A stretch of DNA of 35,917 nt from Planctomycetota bacterium. Lineage in GTDB: Bacteria; Planctomycetota; UBA1135; UBA2386. The translations under genes and the position numbers were made by a program. The stretch is from the NCBI GenBank assembly GCA_016795295.1, contig JAEUHP010000108.1, positions 1-35,917 on the forward strand. Reading direction: 5' to 3'. Positions 30,113 through 35,917 of the stretch are shown one piece after another. How positions within the stretch are numbered: position 1 is the stretch's first letter; each line of letters begins with the position of its first letter. The notes below the pieces were generated by a model. The model did no database searches and had not been told where the DNA came from. It worked only from the letters and a program-made list of their open reading frames with translations.

Positions 30113-30127
30113 CCGGCGCCCCGCCGG
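30113..30127 (+). other. Hairpin directly after the atpB stop
   Basis: CCGGC (30113-30117), 5-nt loop, GCCGG (30123-30127), starting at the first base after TGA. It precedes the 87-nt gap before atpE. Confidence 0.4.
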
Positions 30128-30199
30128 GCCGCGATCTGAGGCGCGTCTGCTCACTTCCCAAGCTTTCCCACTTCCCGCTAGAACGTCACGGAGTACCCA

Positions 30200-30475
30200 A
30201 TGCTCGCATTCTTCCAGGATCCCAACGCTCAGAAGGTCGCTGAATTCGCCGCCCAGACCAACGGTTGGGGCATCGGCGCCGGTTTGGCAGCCGGCCTCGC
30301 CGCGCTCGGCGCCGGCTTCGGCATCGGCCGCATCGGCGGCTCGGCCGGTGAGGGCATCGCCCGTCAGCCGGAAGCGGCCGACGCGATCAAGGGCAATGCG
30401 CTGCTGCTCTCGGCGTTCGTCGAAGGCGTGGCGCTGTTCGCGGCGGTCATCGGCCTGATCCTGGCCGGCAAGTAG
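30200..30475 (+). CDS. atpE: F1Fo ATP synthase subunit c (AtpE)
   Basis: Proteolipid of the rotor ring, 91 aa. Helix 1 (about 22-50) contains the glycine ladder GAGLAAGLAALGAGFGIG. The polar loop is ARQPEA (54-59), and helix 2 (about 65-89) carries the ion-binding Glu75 in SAFVEGVALF. The residue after the Glu is Gly, and the Gln/Thr/Ser ligands of Na-type rings are absent, so proton coupling is expected. The N-terminal ~20 residues form a polar extension. ATG 30200 has GGAG about 6 nt upstream, one of the better ribosome-binding sites here, consistent with the high copy number needed for the ring. Confidence 0.97.
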   Translation: MLAFFQDPNAQKVAEFAAQTNGWGIGAGLAAGLAALGAGFGIGRIGGSAGEGIARQPEAADAIKGNALLLSAFVEGVALFAAVIGLILAGK

Positions 30476-30476
30476 A

Positions 30477-30498
30477 CCGTCGGCAGGTTCGCCGACGG
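30477..30498 (+). other. Strong intercistronic hairpin after atpE
   Basis: CCGTCGGC (30477-30484) pairs perfectly with GCCGACGG (30491-30498) across a 6-nt loop, 1 nt after the atpE stop. No T-tract. It opens a 189-nt gap before atpF. Probable mRNA-stabilising or partial termination element that raises atpE message relative to downstream genes (inference). Confidence 0.55.
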
Positions 30499-30664
30499 GG
30501 TGAGGGCACGCTGGTTCCGGCTGGCAGTCCCGCTTCCGTCCGGTTGGCTTGGACTGGCGTTGTGGTTTCGTCGGGGGCGGTGCACGCCGCCTCTGTCTGT
30601 GCCCTTGGGCTTCGGTCCAGGGGCTGGTTCCCTGCTCGACCTCAAGCTTCCGCCGAGGTTTCGC

Positions 30665-31219
30665 TTGCTGCATTCTCTGGCCACCGTGGTTTCCGAAGGT
30701 GATCGCTCCCTGAACTCCATCCTGGAGTTCGCCCCGGGTGCGATGATCTGGACCTTCATCGCCTTCTTCGCCGCTTTGCCGGTGATGTGGAAGTTCGTCT
30801 ACGGCCCGATCACCACGGCTCTCGAAGAGCGCGACCGCAAGGTCGAAGACTCGATCGCCGCAGCGGATCAGGCGCGCAAGGAGGCCGAGGCCCAAATGCA
30901 GCGCGCCAAGGCCGAACTCGAGCAGGCTCAGGCGCATGCGCGGCGCATGGTCGAAGAGGCCACCGCGCGCGCCGAGCGGCAGGCGGCCGAGCTCGCGCTC
31001 GCCGCGGAGGCGCGGGCGAAGGCAGAGCTGCAGAAGGCCCGCGACACCATCGCGGCCGAGAAGCGCCAAGCGCTGCAGGAGATCCGCCAGGAGGCGGTGC
31101 GCCTGACCATGGCTGCGACCGGCAAGCTGCTGCAGCAAAAGGTCGACGACGAGCAGAACCGCCGGCTGGTCGAGGGCTTCCTGCAGAGCGCCGCTGGCGC
31201 TGGAGCGAGCCACCGATGA
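30665..31219 (+). CDS. atpF: F1Fo ATP synthase subunit b (AtpF)
   Basis: Peripheral stalk subunit, 184 aa. One N-terminal TM segment (LEFAPGAMIWTFIAFFAALPVMW) followed by KFVYGPITTALEERDRKV and a long Ala/Glu/Lys/Arg/Gln coiled coil to the end. Start: TTG 30665 is preferred because GAGG (30655-30658) lies 6 nt upstream. GTG 30686 also keeps the full TM helix, while the ATG at 30744 would cut it. The open frame further upstream (from 30500) does not look like protein. Stop overlaps the atpH start (ATGA). Usual length for b is about 155-185. Confidence 0.92.
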   Translation: MLHSLATVVSEGDRSLNSILEFAPGAMIWTFIAFFAALPVMWKFVYGPITTALEERDRKVEDSIAAADQARKEAEAQMQRAKAELEQAQAHARRMVEEATARAERQAAELALAAEARAKAELQKARDTIAAEKRQALQEIRQEAVRLTMAATGKLLQQKVDDEQNRRLVEGFLQSAAGAGASHR

Positions 31220-31749
31220 CCCTGCTCGCCAAGCGCTACGCCACCGCATTGTTCCGCCTCGCCGAGACGGCCGGGGCGGTGCCGGCGTTGGCCGGTGACC
31301 TGGCGGCCGTGCACGCGGCGCTGTCGAGTGTGGCGGCGCGCGCGCTGCTGCAGAGCCCCGACGTGACCGGGGCGGAGCGCGCAGTGCTGCTGCAGAAGTT
31401 GGGCCAGGGCCGCCACCAGCTGCTGCAAAACCTGTTCGGCGTGCTCCTGCACCGCCGCCGCCTCGAAGTGCTGTTCGACCTGTTCCCGGCGTTCCACGCG
31501 CTGCAGCTCGCGGCCCGTGGTGAGCTGGAGGGGGTGGTCGAATCGCCGCGTGCGCTCGGCGCAGCCGAGTTGCAGGCCCTGACTGCGTTGGCCGGCCGTC
31601 TGTCCGGCAAGAAGGTGACGCTGACCCAGGCCCTGCGCCCCGAACTGATCGGTGGCGTGCGGCTCAAGGTCGGCAATGTGCTCTACGACGGTTCCCTGCT
31701 CGCCTCCCTCGAACAGCTCGAAGGCCGCCTGTTGCAGGCGTCGCTCTGA
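31216..31749 (+). CDS. atpH: F1Fo ATP synthase subunit delta (AtpH)
   Basis: Links the peripheral stalk to the top of F1. 177 aa, normal size. N-terminal LAKRYATALFRLAETAG is the family's characteristic helix; the middle is helical (LLQNLFGVLLHRRRLEVLFDLFPAFHAL), and the C-terminal domain contains LRPELIGGVRLKVGNVLYDGSLLASLEQL, which includes the G-G-x-x-x-x-x-G-x-x-x-x-D signature. Translation probably coupled to atpF by the ATGA overlap. Followed by an 86-nt gap with a hairpin before atpA. Confidence 0.95.
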   Translation: MTLLAKRYATALFRLAETAGAVPALAGDLAAVHAALSSVAARALLQSPDVTGAERAVLLQKLGQGRHQLLQNLFGVLLHRRRLEVLFDLFPAFHALQLAARGELEGVVESPRALGAAELQALTALAGRLSGKKVTLTQALRPELIGGVRLKVGNVLYDGSLLASLEQLEGRLLQASL

Positions 31750-31767
31750 TCGATCCGGCCGCATGGT

Positions 31768-31782
31768 GATCCGAACCGGATC
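31768..31782 (+). other. Hairpin between atpH and atpA
   Basis: GATCCG (31768-31773) and CGGATC (31777-31782) form a 6-bp stem with a 3-nt AAC loop, 18 nt after the atpH stop. Confidence 0.35.
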
Positions 31783-31835
31783 GCCCCAAGGCCACCCCGC
31801 ATTCCCAACCCAGACCGCTTCCCGACCGAACTACC

Positions 31836-33377
31836 ATGGATCTGAAACCATCCGAAGTCGCCACCGTGCTCAAGGCCGAGATCGAAGGCTTCCAGGGCCG
31901 GATGCAGAAGAGCAGTGTGGGCACGGTGCTCATGGTGGGTGACGGCACCGCCCGTGTGCACGGCCTCGACGACTGCATGATGAACGAGATGCTGGACTTC
32001 GGGAACGGCATCTTCGGTGTTGCGCTGAACCTCGAAGAGGACAACGTTGGCGCGGTGCTGCTCGGCAGCGACGCCAAGGTCAAGGAAGGCGACACGGTGC
32101 GCACCACCGGCCGCGTCATCTCGGTGCCGACCGGCCTGCAGATGTGCGGCCGCGTGGTCGACGCGCTGGGGCGCGCGGTCGACGGCAAGGGCGAGATCAA
32201 GGTTGGGCCGAACGACCTACGGCCGATCGAAGGCCGTTCGCCGTCGGTGCCCGAGCGCCAGCCGGTCAAGGAGCCGCTGCAGACCGGGATCAAGGCGATC
32301 GACTCGATGATCCCGATCGGGCGTGGCCAGCGCGAGCTGATCATCGGCGACCGCGGCACCGGCAAGACCGCTCTGATCGTCGACACCTTCATCAACCAGA
32401 AGTCGACCGGCGGCGGCGATCCGAACAACCCGAACCAGGTCATCTGCATCTACGTGGCGGTTGGCCAGAAGCAGTCCACGGTCAAGGCCGTGGTCGACAA
32501 GCTGGAGAAGAACGGCGCGATGCCCTACTGCATCGTGGTGTCGGCACCGGCTTCGGCCGAAGCCGCCATGCAGTTCCTCAGCTGCTACGCCGGCGCGTCG
32601 ATGGGCGAACGCCTGCGCGACGAAGGCCGCCACGTGGTGATCGCTTACGACGACCTCTACAAGCAGGCCGTCGCCTACCGCCAGGTGTTGTTGCTGTTGC
32701 GCCGTCCGCCGGGCCGCGAAGCGTTCCCCGGTGACGTGTTCAACCTGCACAGCCGTCTGCTGGAGCGCGCTGCCAAGCTCTCCAAGGAGAAGGGTGGTGG
32801 CTCGTTGACCGCGCTGCCGGTCGTCGAGACGCAGGAAGGTGACGTGTCGGCCTACATCCCGACCAACGTGATCTCGATCACCGACGGCCAGATCTTCCTC
32901 GAGTCGTCGTTGTTCAACGCGGGCCAGCGCCCGGGTGTGAACGCCGGCATCTCGGTGTCGCGCGTCGGTGGTTCGGCGCAGATCGGTGCGATGAAGAAGA
33001 TCTCGGGTGGTCTGCGCATCCAGCTCGCGCAGTTCCGCGAGCTCGCCGCCTTCGCGCAGTTCGGCAGCGACCTGGACAAGGCCACGCAGCAGGCGATCAC
33101 GCGCGGCCAGCGCATGACCGAGTTGCTGAAGCAGCCCGAATACCAGCCGATGCCGGTCGAGGAGCAGATCGTGATCCTCTACGCCGGTTCCTCTGGCCTG
33201 CTGGACTCGGTGCCGCTCAACCGCGTCGCGGACTTCGAGAAGAAGTACCTGGCGTTCGTGCGCAGCACCCACGCCGATGTGCTGCAATCGCTCCGCACCG
33301 AGAAGAAGTGGACCGACGCACTGCAGAAGAAGTGCGACGAGATCGGTCAGAAGTTCCGGGGTGAGTTCCTCGCCTGA
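31836..33377 (+). CDS. atpA: F1Fo ATP synthase subunit alpha (AtpA)
   Basis: Non-catalytic nucleotide-binding subunit of F1, 513 aa (usual 500-515). The P-loop is GDRGTGKT (171-178), where most bacterial alpha subunits have Gln at the fourth position (GDRQTGKT). The catalytic arginine is in [11 protein letters not shown], and [28 protein letters not shown] is canonical. The N-terminal delta-contact helix starts [18 protein letters not shown]. The ATG at 31836 has no clear Shine-Dalgarno in spite of the expected high expression. A strong palindromic hairpin begins 2 nt after the stop. Confidence 0.98.
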   Translation: MDLKPSEVATVLKAEIEGFQGRMQKSSVGTVLMVGDGTARVHGLDDCMMNEMLDFGNGIFGVALNLEEDNVGAVLLGSDAKVKEGDTVRTTGRVISVPTGLQMCGRVVDALGRAVDGKGEIKVGPNDLRPIEGRSPSVPERQPVKEPLQTGIKAIDSMIPIGRGQRELIIGDRGTGKTALIVDTFINQKSTGGGDPNNPNQVICIYVAVGQKQSTVKAVVDKLEKNGAMPYCIVVSAPASAEAAMQFLSCYAGASMGERLRDEGRHVVIAYDDLYKQAVAYRQVLLLLRRPPGREAFPGDVFNLHSRLLERAAKLSKEKGGGSLTALPVVETQEGDVSAYIPTNVISITDGQIFLESSLFNAGQRPGVNAGISVSRVGGSAQIGAMKKISGGLRIQLAQFRELAAFAQFGSDLDKATQQAITRGQRMTELLKQPEYQPMPVEEQIVILYAGSSGLLDSVPLNRVADFEKKYLAFVRSTHADVLQSLRTEKKWTDALQKKCDEIGQKFRGEFLA

Positions 33378-33379
33378 TC

Positions 33380-33405
33380 TGGCGTGCCGGCGCGCGCCGG
33401 ATGCC
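33380..33405 (+). other. Palindromic hairpin just after the atpA stop
   Basis: Core CCGGCGCGCGCCGG (33387-33400) is a perfect 14-bp palindrome. Outer TGGC (33380-33383) and GCCA (33403-33406 region) extend the stem with a few imperfect pairs. Located 2 nt after the stop, in the 117-nt gap before atpG. Confidence 0.45.
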
Positions 33406-33494
33406 AAGCAGCCGCGCGCCCCGGCCCAGCACACTGTCCTCGATCCCTCCGAACTGCTGAACCTCTGACCCGCACCCGCTCTCCGAGCTGACCC

Positions 33495-34397
33495 ATGGCG
33501 AACCTCAAGGAACTCCGCGGCCGCATCAAGTCGGTGGCCAGCATCGCGCAGATCACCCGCGCGATGGAGATGGTCGCGTCGATGAAGCTGCGCAAGGTGC
33601 AGGCCAAGGCGCAGAGCTTCCATCCGTACGTCGCCGAGATCCGGCAGATGCTCGAAGCGCTCGCCGGCAAGGTCACCGGCGAGGGCGACGTGCCGCTGTT
33701 CCAGGGGCGCGAGGTGCGCACGGTCGGGTTCCTGGTGATCGCGTCCGACCGCGGCCTGTGCGGCAGCTACAACAGCAACCTGCTGTTCGGCCTCAAGAAG
33801 GTTGCCGACGCACTGATCGCACAGGGCAAGCAGGTGAAGTTCTGGGTCTACGGCCGCAAGGCCTATGCCTGGCTGACCCGCCGCGGTTTCGCGGTCGAGC
33901 GGTTCTTCGTCGAACCGGCCCTCGACAAGGCCGACTTCGCCGCGGCCAAGCTGGTTGGCCAAGCGTTGGTCGATGCCTTCACCACCGGCAGCGTCGACGA
34001 AGTGCGGCTCTACTACACGCGCTTCCAGTCGATGATCAAGTTCGTGCCGAGCGAGGCGCAGTTCCTGCCGATCCGCTCGATCGCGGTCGGCGAGCGTGCC
34101 CTGGCCTCGGCTGGTGGCAAGCCAGCTGGTGGCGGCTCGGCAGCCAGGAGCGATGATTTCCTGCTCGAGCCCGATGCGAACACGGTGTTCAACCGCCTGT
34201 TGCCGCGTTACCTCGAGACCGTGGTCTTCGATGCCATGCTGCAGTCGCTGACCAGCGAGCATGCCAGCCGGCGCATGGCCATGAAGGGCGCCACCGACGC
34301 GGCAGTGCGCATGAACAAGGGCCTGAAGAAGGTCTACAACCGCGCGCGGCAAGAGAACATCACCAAGGAGCTGCTCGACATCGTCGGCGGCGCCAAC

Positions 34398-34409
<12 letters not shown>
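33495..34409 (+). CDS. atpG: F1Fo ATP synthase subunit gamma (AtpG)
   Basis: Central rotor shaft, 304 aa. N-terminal helix MANLKELRGRIKSVASIAQITRAMEMVASMKL-type sequence (residues 1-32), with the conserved I-T-x-A-M-x-M-V-A, and the C-terminal helix with MKGATDAAVRMNKGLKKVYNRARQENITKELLDIVGG are diagnostic. The Rossmann-like middle contains SDRGLCGSYNSN. A Gly/Ala/Ser-rich insert (ASAGGKPAGGGSAARS, about 213-228) interrupts the middle region and is longer than in typical gammas. ATG 33495 has only a weak GAG upstream. A short stem overlaps the stop codon (34398-34417). Confidence 0.97.

Positions 34410-35917
<1,508 letters not shown>

Noticed and set aside
30500..30664. Upstream extension of the atpF frame
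   Set aside because: The extra residues are not b-subunit-like, and a better start (TTG 30665 with GAGG) exists; the atpE hairpin and gap occupy this stretch.
28487..31249. 920-codon minus-strand open frame across atpB, atpE and atpF
   Set aside because: Antisense to well-identified ATP synthase genes; low-complexity translation.

Overview
This is a very GC-rich bacterial window with Gram-negative-type envelope genes: lipoprotein signals, a membrane-anchored multiheme cytochrome, a type IV-like prepilin, and an enzyme acting on D-Ala-D-Ala. Alanine- and proline-rich secreted proteins with a 'FGTGCPAPG'-type motif, a HEAT-repeat lipoprotein and a secreted toroid-fold protein resemble deep-branching Planctomycetota. 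That taxonomic call is an inference from style, not from a marker gene, and is moderate at best. The first 115 bases include 61 consecutive G and are probably a sequencing or assembly artefact at a contig edge.

Layout. (1) 298-6333, minus strand: a 2-oxo acid dehydrogenase cluster, transcribed lipA, E1-alpha copy 2, E1-beta, E2, E1-alpha copy 1. One E1-beta and one E2 sit with two divergent E1-alpha paralogs, and an 83-bp tandem repeat lies between E1-alpha-2 and E1-beta. (2) 6601-10374: a DedA/YqaA-type membrane protein, a six-heme NapC/NirT-like cytochrome (minus) and a secreted thioredoxin-like plus helical-repeat protein. (3) 10596-15604, plus strand: five genes joined by four successive ATGA overlaps, namely ABC ATPase, permease, ABC ATPase, permease, and a six-TM histidine kinase with a RegB-like GGxxNP motif and no adjacent response regulator. 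(4) 15605-18246: a gene-free stretch with the strongest hairpin I found, then a lipoprotein fusing a serine beta-lactamase-family domain to a VanX-type D-Ala-D-Ala dipeptidase. (5) 18310-24702, minus strand: a secreted prenyltransferase-like toroid protein, a 73-residue protein, a Nudix hydrolase whose 5' end runs into 16-bp repeats, and a Tex protein with an RGG-like tail. (6) 24918-27801: HEAT lipoprotein, prepilin-like protein and a secreted protein of unknown function. (7) 27959-35917, plus strand: the F1Fo ATP synthase operon (AtpZ-like, AtpI-like, a, c, b, delta, alpha, gamma, beta), cut by the window end inside atpD. The c subunit looks proton-coupled.

How it works together: the 2-oxo acid dehydrogenase block makes acyl-CoA and NADH, with LipA making its cofactor. 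The cytochrome and the kinase suggest quinone-linked electron flow and sensing, and the ATP synthase uses the resulting gradient. Three window-wide patterns deserve follow-up: short tandem repeats at gene boundaries, hairpins without U-tracts just after stop codons (nearly every gapped junction of the atp operon), and -10-like hexamers 6-7 nt from ATG codons that lack Shine-Dalgarno sequences, which suggests leaderless mRNAs.
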